Assembly (NCBI GenBank): GCA_902464015.1
Contig: CABQHM010000005.1
Span: forward strand, 1 to 64,000
Direction of reading: 5' to 3'
Source of the DNA: an uncultured Coriobacteriales bacterium
GTDB taxonomy: Bacteria > Actinomycetota > Coriobacteriia > Coriobacteriales > UMGS124
Length of the DNA stretch: 64,000 nucleotides
The notes beneath the pieces were generated by a model that worked only from the letters and a program-made list of their open reading frames with translations, had not been told where the DNA came from and ran no database searches. Numbering within the stretch: position 1 is the first letter of the stretch; each line of letters opens with the position of its first letter. Position numbers and translations under genes: made by a program. Positions 16,688 to 26,310 of this stretch are shown piece after piece.

Positions 16688-17446
16688 TTAGCTCGCGTTT
16701 CCCGCGCGACGCCAGCGTGTTGCCGCGCGCTCACATGCGTCGAAGAGGATGTACAGGCCGCAGCCCAAGGCCGCCAGCGCGATGATGCCGGCAAACATCC
16801 GGGGGTAGTTCACCATGGCCCAGGAGTTCATGATGAAGTAGCCCAGGCCCGTGGAGCCGGCGATGGACTCGGAGAAGAAGAGCACGGCAATGGCCACGGC
16901 GCACGACACGCGTAGCGTGGTGAAGAGTTCGGGCAGCGTGGCGGGCAGCACCACATAGCGCCACACCTGTGCACGCGACGCCCCCAAGGAGCGCACCGAG
17001 AGCAGCGTGGCTGCAGGAATCGCCGCGGCGGCGTCGCGCATGACCATGACCACCTGGAAGAACACTGTGATGGTGACAAGTGCGATCTTAGGTGCGCCGC
17101 CCAGGCCGAAAAGTACCAGCAGAATGGGCAGCAGCACAATCTTGGGCAGGGGATAGAGCAGGTAGAGCACGGGGGAGAAGAGTGCGCCGACCTTTTGCGA
17201 ACGGCCCAGGAAGAGCCCCACGGGTACTCCGAGCACGCATCCCAGGGCAAGCGAGACGACAAGGCGTCCTAGGCTCGTGAGGAAGTCGGGCCACAGGGTG
17301 GCCGCGTATCGCGCGAAAACGCTCACGGTCTCGATAGGGCCCGGCAGTGCCGGTGTGTGGAGCGCGAGCGCGGTAATCTGCCAGCCTGCCAGCACGAATG
17401 CGACGGCGAACACATAGCACAGCGCGGTTTTCACAGAATGCTTCAT
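16688..17446 (-). CDS. ABC transporter permease, SsuC/TauC-like
   Basis: 252-residue inner-membrane permease of a nitrate/sulfonate/taurine/thiamine-precursor type importer, with about six predicted membrane helices. The EAA loop is visible as SLGASRAQVWRYVVLPATLPEL (about 165-186). The start ATG at 17446 overlaps the TGA of the ATPase gene (ATGA), indicating translational coupling. It is the last gene of a binding protein-ATPase-permease operon. The substrate is unknown. Confidence 0.88.
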   Translation of the reverse strand: MKHSVKTALCYVFAVAFVLAGWQITALALHTPALPGPIETVSVFARYAATLWPDFLTSLGRLVVSLALGCVLGVPVGLFLGRSQKVGALFSPVLYLLYPLPKIVLLPILLVLFGLGGAPKIALVTITVFFQVVMVMRDAAAAIPAATLLSVRSLGASRAQVWRYVVLPATLPELFTTLRVSCAVAIAVLFFSESIAGSTGLGYFIMNSWAMVNYPRMFAGIIALAALGCGLYILFDACERAATRWRRAGNAS

Positions 17447-18204
17447 CGGGCGCCTCCCGCCAGGGCCTCGCGCACCTCGTTGCACTTGGCAAAGAACTCC
17501 TGCGTCGTGCGGTATTCAGGCGTTCCCATGCCAGGGTTTTCCACCTGGGCCACGATACGGCCGGGTCGGGGCGCCATCAACACGATACGCTGGCCCAGCA
17601 GCACCGCCTCCTCGATGGAGTGCGTTACCAGCAGCTGCCCATAGCCGCCCTCGTTCCACAGGCGCAGGAGCATGAGCTGCATGTCTTCGCGCAGAAGGGC
17701 GTCGAGCGCCGAGAGGGGCTCGTCCATGAGCAAGAGGTCTGCCTGCATGGCGACGGCGCGGGCAAGCGCTAGGCGCTGCTGCATGCCACCCGAAAGTTCG
17801 CTGGGCCAGGCCTTCTCGAAGCCGGCGAGACCTACGCGCTCAAGAGCCTCGAGCGTGCGGCGACGTCGCTCTTCTTTCTCTACACCGCGCACACTGAGGC
17901 CCAGCTCGGCGTTTTTGTATACGCTCATCCAGGGCAGCAGGCCGTAGTCTTGCAGGATGAGGGCGCAGTCGCCGCGCGGGCCCGCGATGCGCTCACCATG
18001 GGCGAGGACCTCGCCTTCCGTGGGCCGTGCGAGTCCCGACGCCAGACGCAGCGTCGTGGACTTGCCACAGCCCGAAGGGCCGATGATGCACACGGCCTCG
18101 CCTGTCTCAATGCTCAGCGACAGGTGGTCGAGCGCCTTGAGCGTATCGACATCGCGGCCCGGGGTCGGGTATTCGACGGTGACGTCCCTCAGTTGCAGTA
18201 GCAT
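17443..18204 (-). CDS. ABC transporter ATP-binding protein, SsuB/TauB-like
   Basis: 253-residue nucleotide-binding subunit. Walker A GPSGCGKST (about 43-51), Q-loop ILQDYGLLPWMSV, signature LSGGMQQR (about 137-144), Walker B LLLMDEPLSALD (about 157-168) and H-loop VTHSIEEA. The DYGLLPW Q-loop is typical of the nitrate/sulfonate/taurine subfamily. It sits between its solute-binding lipoprotein (27 bases upstream) and permease (4-base overlap). Confidence 0.9.
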   Translation of the reverse strand: MLLQLRDVTVEYPTPGRDVDTLKALDHLSLSIETGEAVCIIGPSGCGKSTTLRLASGLARPTEGEVLAHGERIAGPRGDCALILQDYGLLPWMSVYKNAELGLSVRGVEKEERRRRTLEALERVGLAGFEKAWPSELSGGMQQRLALARAVAMQADLLLMDEPLSALDALLREDMQLMLLRLWNEGGYGQLLVTHSIEEAVLLGQRIVLMAPRPGRIVAQVENPGMGTPEYRTTQEFFAKCNEVREALAGGAR

Positions 18205-18231
18205 GGTGTGCCTGTGCCCCTCAGCCGAAGG

Positions 18232-19230
18232 CTAGTTCTTGGAGAACGTGCCGTTGTCGGCGTCGTAGGTGAGGGCCGCGTCGAGGTAACCCTTCTCGAG
18301 CATCCAGTCGAGCACGTCGCCCACCATCTGCTGCGTGGGCAGCTGGGCCGTGGGGTAGGTGCTGATGGGATAGGTGTCGGCGATGTCCTCGGCAAGGGAT
18401 GCCTGCTCAACCAGGAGCGCGCGGTAATCCTCGGGGGTCTTGTTGATGAGGCTGGCCGCCTCGTCCCACACACCCTGCAGCGCCTCGAGGGCCGCCTTGC
18501 CGCCTTCGGCCTCAAGCCAGGCCTCGCGCACAATCATGACCGATTGGGAGATGTTGTCGCCCGTGGTGTCGTCGGCCACGCAACGGAAACCCTTGGACTC
18601 GCCCAGGGCAAGCAAAGAGGCAGGCAGGGCGGCTGCGGGCACCTGGCCGGAAGCCATGGCCTCGAAGCGCACGGGAATCTTCTGCAGCTCGGCCTTCACC
18701 ACCTGGTCGGCGGGGATGCCGGCCTGGGCCATGAGCTTGTCCATGACGTATTCGAGGATGGTGTTGGAGCCCACGCCGATCTCGCGGCCGGCAAGGTCGG
18801 CAAGCGAGGTGATGCTCTCGTCGGCCGTCATGATGCCGAAGCGACCCTGGCTGGCCTCGGTGCCCAGGCAGATCCAGCAGATGCGCACGTCGGTGCCGGA
18901 GGCAAAGAGGCTGGCAGTCACCATGGGGTCGGTCATGGCGACGTCGACCTCGCCGCTCGACACAGCGGCGATGAGTTCGGTGGCCGACTGGAACGTGTGG
19001 ATGTTGCAAGCGATGCCGGCCTTCTCGAACAGGCCCTCGGACTCGGCGACCCACATGGGCAGGATGTCCTCGGTGGGCAGGGTGCCGAGGTTGATCTTGG
19101 CAGGGGAAGCGTTCGTCTCGCCTGCTTTGTCGGTGCTGCCGTCAGCGATTTCCTGGGTGGAGGTGCAGCCAGTGAGCGCGAGCGGGAGCGCTGCGCAGAG
19201 GGCGATGAAGCCGGCGCGGGAGATGTTCAT
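18232..19230 (-). CDS. Solute-binding lipoprotein, SsuA/TauA/THI5-like
   Basis: 332-residue lipoprotein with signal peptide and lipobox LTGC (Cys22). It has the NMT1/SsuA pattern of GTLPTEDILPMWVAESEGLFEKAGI, then SATELIAAVSSGEVDVAMTDPMV, typical of binding proteins for sulfonates, nitrate or thiamine precursors. First gene of the three-gene importer operon. The start at MNISRAGF is chosen for the signal peptide; the ribosome site is weak, and an in-frame ATG 15 codons upstream is possible. No linked metabolic genes identify the ligand. Confidence 0.85.
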   Translation of the reverse strand: MNISRAGFIALCAALPLALTGCTSTQEIADGSTDKAGETNASPAKINLGTLPTEDILPMWVAESEGLFEKAGIACNIHTFQSATELIAAVSSGEVDVAMTDPMVTASLFASGTDVRICWICLGTEASQGRFGIMTADESITSLADLAGREIGVGSNTILEYVMDKLMAQAGIPADQVVKAELQKIPVRFEAMASGQVPAAALPASLLALGESKGFRCVADDTTGDNISQSVMIVREAWLEAEGGKAALEALQGVWDEAASLINKTPEDYRALLVEQASLAEDIADTYPISTYPTAQLPTQQMVGDVLDWMLEKGYLDAALTYDADNGTFSKN

Positions 19231-19462
19231 GCGATGCGTCCAATCAATAATCGAGAGATGAGCGTACGTATACATGCCGCACTCCACCATAGCAAATAAC
19301 GCTTTTGCATGGCACCCTAGCGTTGCGCAAGGTGTTGACCTTGTGGCGGCCCCTTGTGTTATGCCGTGGGGGATACCGCTGCACCGTGTCTGCCTGATAT
19401 GTTGATACGGAACAGAAATATATAAGGCATGCAATGCGGCGTGCCCGGGGGAGGACAAGACC

Positions 19463-20110
19463 ATGCTGGAAGTGTCTTGCGTTGTTGTGGGGCCCATCAA
19501 AACGAATTGCTGGATCGTGAGCGACCCTGACACGGCGCATTGCCTTGTCATCGACCCGGGCGATCGTGCCGAGCGCATCCTTGAGGCCCTGAGCGGCAAG
19601 ACAGTCGACGGTATCGTGCTTACGCACCGCCACGACGACCACAAGGGCGCGCTTCCCGGCGTGGTTGAGGCCACGAACGCCCCCGTCATGGCCCACGAGC
19701 TTGACGCCCTGCGCGTCTACGAGGAGATTCGTCGCGGCTATGCCTCGCCAGCCTCCATCATCTCCATGGACGAGGCCCTGAATGCCGGCCGCACGGTGGA
19801 CCGCGCCCTCAAGGAGGGCGACGAGGTCGTGCTCGGCAGCCATACGTTCCGCGTCATTCATACGCCTGGCCACAGCGAAGGGTCCATGTGCCTGTACTGC
19901 GAGGCGGAGAAGCTCCTGTTCACGGGCGATACGCTTTTTGCCCGAGGCAGCTATGGCCGCACCGACTTCGAGGGCGGTTCCTGGCCTGCGATGCTCAACA
20001 CGCTCGAGCACAAGTTCGTCGGCATCCCCGATGACGTTGCCATATTCCCTGGACATGGTGGAACCTCTCTGCTCGGCGACGAGCGTGAGGCCAACTCCTT
20101 CTTGAAGTAG
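19463..20110 (+). CDS. Metallo-beta-lactamase-fold hydrolase (glyoxalase II-like)
   Basis: 215-residue cytosolic hydrolase. Metal-binding motif THRHDDHKG (about 54-62), third His in TPGHSEGS (about 136-143), Asp in TGDTLF (about 155-160) and terminal His in FPGHGG (about 196-201). This is the YcbL/GloB-like subgroup, likely cleaving thioesters such as a hydroxyacyl thiol adduct. GGAGG precedes the ATG. A Nudix gene follows after 10 bases. Confidence 0.87.
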   Translation: MLEVSCVVVGPIKTNCWIVSDPDTAHCLVIDPGDRAERILEALSGKTVDGIVLTHRHDDHKGALPGVVEATNAPVMAHELDALRVYEEIRRGYASPASIISMDEALNAGRTVDRALKEGDEVVLGSHTFRVIHTPGHSEGSMCLYCEAEKLLFTGDTLFARGSYGRTDFEGGSWPAMLNTLEHKFVGIPDDVAIFPGHGGTSLLGDEREANSFLK

Positions 20111-20120
20111 GCGGTTCACG

Positions 20121-20786
20121 ATGGGCGAAAAGCGCACTCATGTGTCAAGCGTCTCCCAGCCTGATGCCCCGGGCGTTTCGCTGGTGCAACCTCGCGAGTA
20201 TGTTCTTGTCGCGCCTGGTGAGTCCGGCTGTGGCACTCGTGCGGCCAATCTGGCAATCGCCGAGCCCTGGGCGTCGCTTCCGCATTTCGTGTGCGGTGCC
20301 CCAGTGCCCGAATACGAGTGCGCGACGAGGCCCTCAAGCAGGGGTATCGTCATGAATCCCGATGGCACGCTTCTGCTGGCCACGACCGACGAGCTTCACG
20401 AGTTCGTGTTTTCCGGCGGCGAGATCGAGCACGGCGAGACTGACCTCGCGGCGCTTGTGCGCGAGGTGGAGGAGGAGACCGGCTGGCTCGTTGACGAGGC
20501 CACGGCGCGACCCATCCTGTCCATCGATGACTACCACACGCGTGACGCCATGCGCTTGAGCATGCGCCAGGTCAACCGCTATTTCGTGTGCCAGGCGCGC
20601 CCGGGTGGTTCCATGCACCTCGACAAGTACGAGGCGGCCGCGGGCTTGCATGCGGTTGCCTGCAGCCTGGAGGACGCGATCGCCGCAAACGAGGCCATCC
20701 TGGCTCAGCGGCGCTACTTCTGGGTGGAGCGCGATACCTTCGTGCTCAAGCTCATCCGTGACCGGCGCGAGGAATTCGGCTTCTAG
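20121..20786 (+). CDS. Nudix hydrolase
   Basis: 221-residue protein with a complete Nudix box, G-x5-E-x7-REVEEETGW, at about residues 98-120. It is preceded by a strand RGIVMNPDGTLLL and an 80-residue N-terminal extension of no known type. The extension could mean the true start is internal, but no better ribosome site is seen. It overlaps the end of the convergent pseudouridine synthase gene by 4 bases. The nucleotide substrate is undetermined. Confidence 0.85.
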   Translation: MGEKRTHVSSVSQPDAPGVSLVQPREYVLVAPGESGCGTRAANLAIAEPWASLPHFVCGAPVPEYECATRPSSRGIVMNPDGTLLLATTDELHEFVFSGGEIEHGETDLAALVREVEEETGWLVDEATARPILSIDDYHTRDAMRLSMRQVNRYFVCQARPGGSMHLDKYEAAAGLHAVACSLEDAIAANEAILAQRRYFWVERDTFVLKLIRDRREEFGF

Positions 20787-21712
20787 CTGCGGCGCAGCGT
20801 GCCGAGCAGCTCCACGAGGTCGTGCGGCGGCTCGGCGGTGAGGTGAATTTCGGTGCCCGTCACCGGCTGCATGAGGTCGAGCTTCCAGGAATGGAGCGCA
20901 GGACGGCCCAAAAGTTCCGCGGAGCCGCCGTAAAGTACATCTCCCACCAGGGGATTTCCCAGGTGTGCCATATGCACGCGAATCTGGTGCGTGCGTCCCG
21001 TCTCCAAAGCCAGGCGCACGAGTGCGGCGGTCGGTGCGCTGCCGCCGTTGCTTCCAAGTTGCTCGAGCACCTCGTAGTGCGTCACGGCCTTCTTGCCGCC
21101 CTCCATCACCGCAAACGAGCTCACGGGAGCCGCCGTCGCGCGGCCGATGGGGGCGTTGATCATGCCATGCGTAGGCTCTGGCACCCCGTGGCACACCGCG
21201 AGATATTCACGCTGGAAACTGCCTGTGTGCATTTGCGATATGAGGCGCTCCTGCACATGGCCGTTTTTGGCGAAAACCACCAGGCCGCTTGTGCCGATAT
21301 CAAGGCGGTTTACCGCGTGCAGGTCGATTGCCTGGCGCTTGTCCATGAGATAGCCCACCACGTAGTTGCCCAGCGTGTGGGTCCAATGCGAGGGGCACGG
21401 ATGCACCACGGCGCCTGCGGGCTTGTTGACCACAAGTAGGTCCTCGTCTTCGTAGGCTATGTCGAGCGGGCCCTCTTCGGGAGCGACGCTGGGCTCATGG
21501 GGCTCGAGCCAGTCATCCACCACGATGCCCATGACCTGGCCGGGCGCCACAGGCACGTCGCAACGAGAAAGGGCGCCGTCCAAGTGAACGGCGCCCTCAA
21601 CATACTTCGCATGTCTGAGATACCGCTCGCTGATGTGCAACCGTGCCTGAAGCAGGTGCCCCACGGTACGTCCTGCATCGGTGAGCTTGGCGGTATACTC
21701 AATCTCTCTCAC
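20783..21712 (-). CDS. RluA-family pseudouridine synthase
   Basis: 309-residue tRNA/rRNA uridine isomerase. An N-terminal S4-like segment is followed by the catalytic block AVNRLDIGTSGLVVFAK (about 132-148), where the usual His of HRLD is Asn but the catalytic Asp is kept. LETGRTHQIRVHMAHLGNPLVGDVLYG is the second hallmark. The GTG start at 21712 lies 6 bases after the stop of the upstream transporter gene, suggesting co-transcription. The target site is not predictable. Confidence 0.9.
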   Translation of the reverse strand: MREIEYTAKLTDAGRTVGHLLQARLHISERYLRHAKYVEGAVHLDGALSRCDVPVAPGQVMGIVVDDWLEPHEPSVAPEEGPLDIAYEDEDLLVVNKPAGAVVHPCPSHWTHTLGNYVVGYLMDKRQAIDLHAVNRLDIGTSGLVVFAKNGHVQERLISQMHTGSFQREYLAVCHGVPEPTHGMINAPIGRATAAPVSSFAVMEGGKKAVTHYEVLEQLGSNGGSAPTAALVRLALETGRTHQIRVHMAHLGNPLVGDVLYGGSAELLGRPALHSWKLDLMQPVTGTEIHLTAEPPHDLVELLGTLRRS

Positions 21713-21718
21713 GCGAAC

Positions 21719-22678
21719 CTACTTCTCCTCAGCCGGCTCTTCCTTTGCGGTGCGGGCAAGGATGTTAGCGTAAATGGCGCCGGAGATGTTATGCCACACG
21801 CTGAAAACCGTACCAGGAACAGCGGCCAGCGGCATGGTGGCAAAGTGCACGGTGGCAAGCGAGGTGGCAAGGCCGGAGTTCTGCATGCCGACCTCGATGG
21901 ACAGCGTGCGCATCTGGTCACGGCTGAGGCCAAGGACCTTGCCGACGCCATAGCCCAGAGCGTAGCCGCAGAGGTTGTGCAGCATGACGACGATGACGAT
22001 GAGCCAGCCCACAGTCATGATCTTGGCGGCGTTGGCGGCCACGACAGCCATGATGATGAGGCAAATGGCGATGACGGAGACGAGCGGCAGGACCTTAGAG
22101 CAAGCCTGGGCGAACTTCTCGAAGAAGTGGTTGATCACGAAGCCCAGGACGATAGGCACGAGCACGACCTGCACGATGGACATGAGCATGCTGACGTAGC
22201 TCACATTGATGGTCGCACCGCCGAGCAGCAGCACCAGTGCCGGGGTGACGATAGGAGCGAGGATGGTGGTGCATGCCGTCATGCCCACAGACAGAGCCAC
22301 GTCGCCCTTGGCCAGGTAGGTCATAACGTTGGAGCTCGTGCCGCCGGGGCAGGAGCCCACGAGGATCACGCCCACGGCAAGCGCGGGGTCGAGGTTGAAG
22401 ATCTTCACGAGCAGGAATGCCAGGAGCGGCATGATGATGAACTGTGACAGGATGCCGGTAATGACAGCCTTGGGCTTAGTGAAGACGACCTTGAAGTCGG
22501 AGAGCTTGAGCGTCATGCCCATGCCGAACATGACGATGCCCAGCAGCGTGTTGACGTAGCTGGTCTTGATGACGCCCTTGACAGGGTCAGGAAAGACAAG
22601 CGCGATAATGGCGACAAGAAGGGCGATAACCGCCATATACTTTCCTGCCCAGCCGCTTATCTTTTCGAGCGTTTTCAT
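21719..22678 (-). CDS. Bile acid:sodium symporter family (BASS) transporter
   Basis: 319-residue membrane protein with 9-10 predicted helices and the BASS core motifs VILVGSCPGGTSSNVMTYLAKGDVALSV and EVGMQNSGLATSLA, which form the crossed discontinuous helices that bind Na+. Bacterial members move organic acids such as pantoate or bile acids. The start MKTLEK (22678) has GTGGGG upstream; an ATG six codons earlier is possible. It is divergent from the peptide ABC operon. Confidence 0.9.
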   Translation of the reverse strand: MKTLEKISGWAGKYMAVIALLVAIIALVFPDPVKGVIKTSYVNTLLGIVMFGMGMTLKLSDFKVVFTKPKAVITGILSQFIIMPLLAFLLVKIFNLDPALAVGVILVGSCPGGTSSNVMTYLAKGDVALSVGMTACTTILAPIVTPALVLLLGGATINVSYVSMLMSIVQVVLVPIVLGFVINHFFEKFAQACSKVLPLVSVIAICLIIMAVVAANAAKIMTVGWLIVIVVMLHNLCGYALGYGVGKVLGLSRDQMRTLSIEVGMQNSGLATSLATVHFATMPLAAVPGTVFSVWHNISGAIYANILARTAKEEPAEEK

Positions 22679-22925
22679 AATGTACCCCACAATCACCGTT
22701 TACCTGTCAGATACGCTCGTTGACCCTTTGACCAGCGAGTGGCGGTCAGTATAGGACTCTAACTTTCAGCTTCATGCGTAACTCTATTTCTTCACGTTTG
22801 CGGTGAGAGTGGGGCGTATCGCTTTGTGTGCGTCGGGAGTAACACTTGACCAATAAAAAGTAACACTCTATGCTACCTGCCATGATAAACGTCACCAATG
22901 GCCTATGGGAAACGCGGGGTAGAGC

Positions 22926-23891
22926 GTGGGCAAATTCATAGCAAAGCGCCTGCTACAGCTTGTTCCCATCCTTGTCGGCATCACGTTTTTGTCGTTCGCG
23001 CTCATGCAACTGGCCGGCGGCGACTACGTGACCACCATGCTCGAAAACACCGGCGTCGCGGTCACGCAGGAGGTCATCGACGCGCGCAAGGCCGAGCTTG
23101 GCTTGGACCGCCCGTTCATCGAACAGTATCTTTCCTGGCTCGTAGGGCTCTTGCATGGCGACATGGGCACGAGCTTCGTGAGCGGCAAGGACGTATTCGC
23201 CACGTTTGTGCAGCATCTGCCTGCCACGCTTTTGCTTACGCTAAGCTCCGTTGTCGCGACGCTCGTTATTTCCGTGCCGCTGGGGGTGTATTCCGCCACC
23301 CATCACAACAAGGCGGCCGACTACATCGTGCGCGTCACGTGCTTTGTGGGCAACTCACTGCCGAACTTTTTTGTTGCGCTGCTTCTTATATATGTGTTCG
23401 CCCTGGTGCTGGGGTGGCTGCCGGTCATCTCTCCCATGCCCACGCTGGGCGCCTCGGGCGTGGACCTCACGGGGCTCGTGCTTCCCACGGCGACGTTGGC
23501 CATCGCGATGGTGTCGAAGTACACGCGCCAAATTCGTGCCGCCGTGCTCGAGGAGCTGGGCAAGCCCTATGTTGCCGCCGCACGCTCGCGCGGCGTGGCC
23601 GGGCGTACCGTGCTCTTTAAGAGCGTGCTCAAGAGCTGCATGCTTCTCATCGTGACGCTGCTGGCGCTCTCCATCGGCGACCTTCTGGGCGGCACGGCCA
23701 TCGTCGAGACCATCTTCATGTGGGACGGCGTGGGCAAGCTCGCCGTCGATTCCATCACCATGCGCGACTATCCCATGATTCAGGCCTACGTCGTGTGGAT
23801 GGCCATCATCTACGTCCTGGTCAACCTTGTGAGCGACATCCTGTATCGCGCGCTTGACCCGCGTGTCGCGCAGCAGGAGGTGAAGGCATGA
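22926..23891 (+). CDS. ABC transporter permease, DppB/NikB type
   Basis: 321-residue permease with the family N-terminus KRLLQLVPILVGITFLSF, six predicted helices and the EAA loop PYVAAARSRGVAGRTVLFKSVLK. GTG start; the ribosome site is weak. First gene of a five-gene operon (permease, permease, binding protein, ATPase, ATPase) joined by ATGA overlaps. The peptide or nickel substrate is not determined. Confidence 0.9.
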   Translation: MGKFIAKRLLQLVPILVGITFLSFALMQLAGGDYVTTMLENTGVAVTQEVIDARKAELGLDRPFIEQYLSWLVGLLHGDMGTSFVSGKDVFATFVQHLPATLLLTLSSVVATLVISVPLGVYSATHHNKAADYIVRVTCFVGNSLPNFFVALLLIYVFALVLGWLPVISPMPTLGASGVDLTGLVLPTATLAIAMVSKYTRQIRAAVLEELGKPYVAAARSRGVAGRTVLFKSVLKSCMLLIVTLLALSIGDLLGGTAIVETIFMWDGVGKLAVDSITMRDYPMIQAYVVWMAIIYVLVNLVSDILYRALDPRVAQQEVKA

Positions 23892-24721
23892 GCCGTCCCT
23901 CCAGTGCCACTGCGCGTAAGCTGGTGGTCTTTGCCGCGCTCGCGGTGCTGCTCGTGCTCGCCGCTCTCTTTGCCGAGCATCTCTGCCCCTACGACCCCTA
24001 TGCGCAGAACCTGCGCGAGGCCCTGCAGGCTCCGAGCGGGGCGCACCTTCTGGGTACCGACCGCTATGGGCGCGACATGCTTTCGCGTGTCATCATGGGA
24101 GGGCAGTCCTCCATCGCTTCCACGCTTGTGTGCGTTGCGGTGGTCACAGTGATTGGCACGGCCGTGGGGGTGATTTCCGGTTGGCGGGCAGGTGCGCTCG
24201 ACGCACTGCTCATGCGCACCTCCGACGTGTTCCTGGCGTTTCCGGGTCTTGTGTTTGCCCTGGCAGTTGCCGGTGTTCTTGGTGGAGGCATCCAAAACGC
24301 GGTCATCGCCCTGTGTGCCATTGGTTGGCCGAAGTTTGCGCGCATTGCTCGTTCGCAGACGCTTGCTGTGCGCGACGCCTCTTTCATTCAGGCGGCTCGC
24401 ATGCAGGGCACGAAGGGTCTTGCGCTCATCGTGCGGCATGTGTTGCCCAACATCGCCGGTCCCATCGTGGTGTGTGCGGTGCTCGACATCGGCACGATGA
24501 TGATGGAGCTTGCGGGTCTTTCGTACCTGGGCCTGGGCGCCCAGCCACCCATGGCGGAGTGGGGCTCGATGATGAGCGACGGGCGCAGCATGCTGCAGAC
24601 GGCCCCCTGGTGTGTGCTTGCGCCGGGCCTGGCAATCTTTGTGACGGTTCTCGTGTTCAACCTGCTGGGTGACACGCTCCGCGACTATCTCGACCCCAAG
24701 AAGAAAGGAAGCGCATCATGA
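23888..24721 (+). CDS. ABC transporter permease, DppC/NikC type
   Basis: 277-residue second permease with the conserved HLLGTDRYGRDMLSRVIMGG block (about 52-71) and EAA loop SFIQAARMQGTKGLALIVRHVLPN. Five or six membrane helices. Its ATG overlaps the TGA of the previous gene, and its own TGA overlaps the ATG of the next, so all three are translationally coupled. Confidence 0.9.
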   Translation: MSRPSSATARKLVVFAALAVLLVLAALFAEHLCPYDPYAQNLREALQAPSGAHLLGTDRYGRDMLSRVIMGGQSSIASTLVCVAVVTVIGTAVGVISGWRAGALDALLMRTSDVFLAFPGLVFALAVAGVLGGGIQNAVIALCAIGWPKFARIARSQTLAVRDASFIQAARMQGTKGLALIVRHVLPNIAGPIVVCAVLDIGTMMMELAGLSYLGLGAQPPMAEWGSMMSDGRSMLQTAPWCVLAPGLAIFVTVLVFNLLGDTLRDYLDPKKKGSAS

Positions 24722-26295
24722 CGCATGCAAGCAAGGGTTTGTCCCGCAGGGGGTTCGTTGGCCTGTCGGCTGGCGCGGGCGTCGCTGCGCTCATCGGGCA
24801 GTCTGTGTTTGGGGTCGAGGCACCTCATAGCGCTCTGGCCGATGGCGCGACGTTCACGTACGGCACCACCGGTTACGGCCCCGAGATGGACGATGCGGGG
24901 CTCAACCCCCATGCCAACTATTCCGGTTGGAGCTGCGTGCGCTACGGCGTGGGCGAGACGCTCTTCAAGTTCTCCGATTCGATGGAGCCCGAGAGCTGGC
25001 TTGCCGAGTCCTACGAGTTCACGGACGACACCACGGTCGTCATCAAGCTGCGCGAGGGCGTGCGTTTCTCCAGCGGTCGCGACATGGACGCGCAGGCCGT
25101 GAAAGAGTGCCTCGACGACCTGCTCGCTGTGCACGACAGGGCCCCGCTCGACCTTGAGATCGATACCATCGAGGCCGACGGCATGACGCTCACCATCACC
25201 ACGAAGCGCCCTAAGCCCGCGCTTATCAACTACCTGTGCGACCCGTACGGCGCCATCATCGACATGCAGGCGGGCGTTTCCGCAGACAACAACGTCGCAG
25301 GCACCGGCCCCTTTGTCGCCACGTCGGTGAGCGACACCGAGATTGCGCTCGTGGCAAACGCCGACTATTGGGGAGGCGCCCCGTCGCTGGGCAACGTTTC
25401 TGTGCGATCCATCACCGACGGCGACACGCTCACCATGGCGCTGCAGGCCGGCCAGATCGACGCTTCCTATGGTCTTCCGTACGCGAGCTATGCGCTGTTT
25501 GAGAACCCCTCGTTCAACATCGAGAGCTGCGAGACAAGTCGCGTCTTCTTTGCGCAGGCAAACTACGCCTCACCCGTGGTGAGCGACCCTGCCGTGCGTC
25601 ATGCGCTTGCCCTGGGTATCGACAAGGAGGGCTTTGTCGAGGTCCTGCTCAACGGTCGTGGAGCCCCCGCGGTGGGCGCCTTCCCGAGCAACTTCGCTTT
25701 TGGCAATGACACGGTGAGCGCCCCCGGCTACGACCCCGAGGGGGCGAAGCGGGTGCTGGAGGAGGCCGGCTGGGTCGACTCCGACGGTGACGGCGTGCGC
25801 GAGAAGGACGGCCAGCGCCTGCACATCGTGTGGCTCACCTATCCGGGCAGGCAGGAGCTGCCGCTGCTCGCCGAGTCCGTCCAATTCTCCCTGGGCGAGA
25901 TCGGTTTTGAGGTGGAGGTCAACTGCACGGCCAACCACACGAGCATCCGCACCGACACCTCTGCCTGGGATGTGTATGCAAGCGCTCTTGTTACGGCGCC
26001 GACGGGCGACCCGGAATACTTCTTCTCCGCCACCTGTGTGACGGGCGCCCCCAAGAACTTCGGCGGATATTCCAACCCCGACCTGGACGCCTTGGCCGAG
26101 CAGCTCTCCGAGGAGTTCGACACGGGCAAACGTGCCGAGCTTGCCACGCAGATGCAGCAGGTGATTCTTGACGACGACGCTTATTTGTTCGCCTCGCACC
26201 TCACCATGGGCATTGTCTCGCGCGCCGGCGTGAGCGGCATCGCCCCGCATCCGTGCGACTACTACGAGGTCACAGCCGACCTCGCGCTGGCGTAA
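24718..26295 (+). CDS. ABC transporter substrate-binding protein, family 5
   Basis: 525-residue binding protein with a Tat-like N-terminus (LSRRGFVG, residues 8-15) and hydrophobic region. It has the family motif VAGTGPFVATS and NikA/DppA-like C-terminal helices. No lipobox Cys is present, so export would be as a soluble or uncleaved-anchor protein. Placed between the permease and ATPase genes, which is not the usual first position. Paralogous in type to the partial protein at the left edge. Confidence 0.88.
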   Translation: MTHASKGLSRRGFVGLSAGAGVAALIGQSVFGVEAPHSALADGATFTYGTTGYGPEMDDAGLNPHANYSGWSCVRYGVGETLFKFSDSMEPESWLAESYEFTDDTTVVIKLREGVRFSSGRDMDAQAVKECLDDLLAVHDRAPLDLEIDTIEADGMTLTITTKRPKPALINYLCDPYGAIIDMQAGVSADNNVAGTGPFVATSVSDTEIALVANADYWGGAPSLGNVSVRSITDGDTLTMALQAGQIDASYGLPYASYALFENPSFNIESCETSRVFFAQANYASPVVSDPAVRHALALGIDKEGFVEVLLNGRGAPAVGAFPSNFAFGNDTVSAPGYDPEGAKRVLEEAGWVDSDGDGVREKDGQRLHIVWLTYPGRQELPLLAESVQFSLGEIGFEVEVNCTANHTSIRTDTSAWDVYASALVTAPTGDPEYFFSATCVTGAPKNFGGYSNPDLDALAEQLSEEFDTGKRAELATQMQQVILDDDAYLFASHLTMGIVSRAGVSGIAPHPCDYYEVTADLALA

Positions 26296-26310
26296 GGGAG
26301 GGGCGGCATC

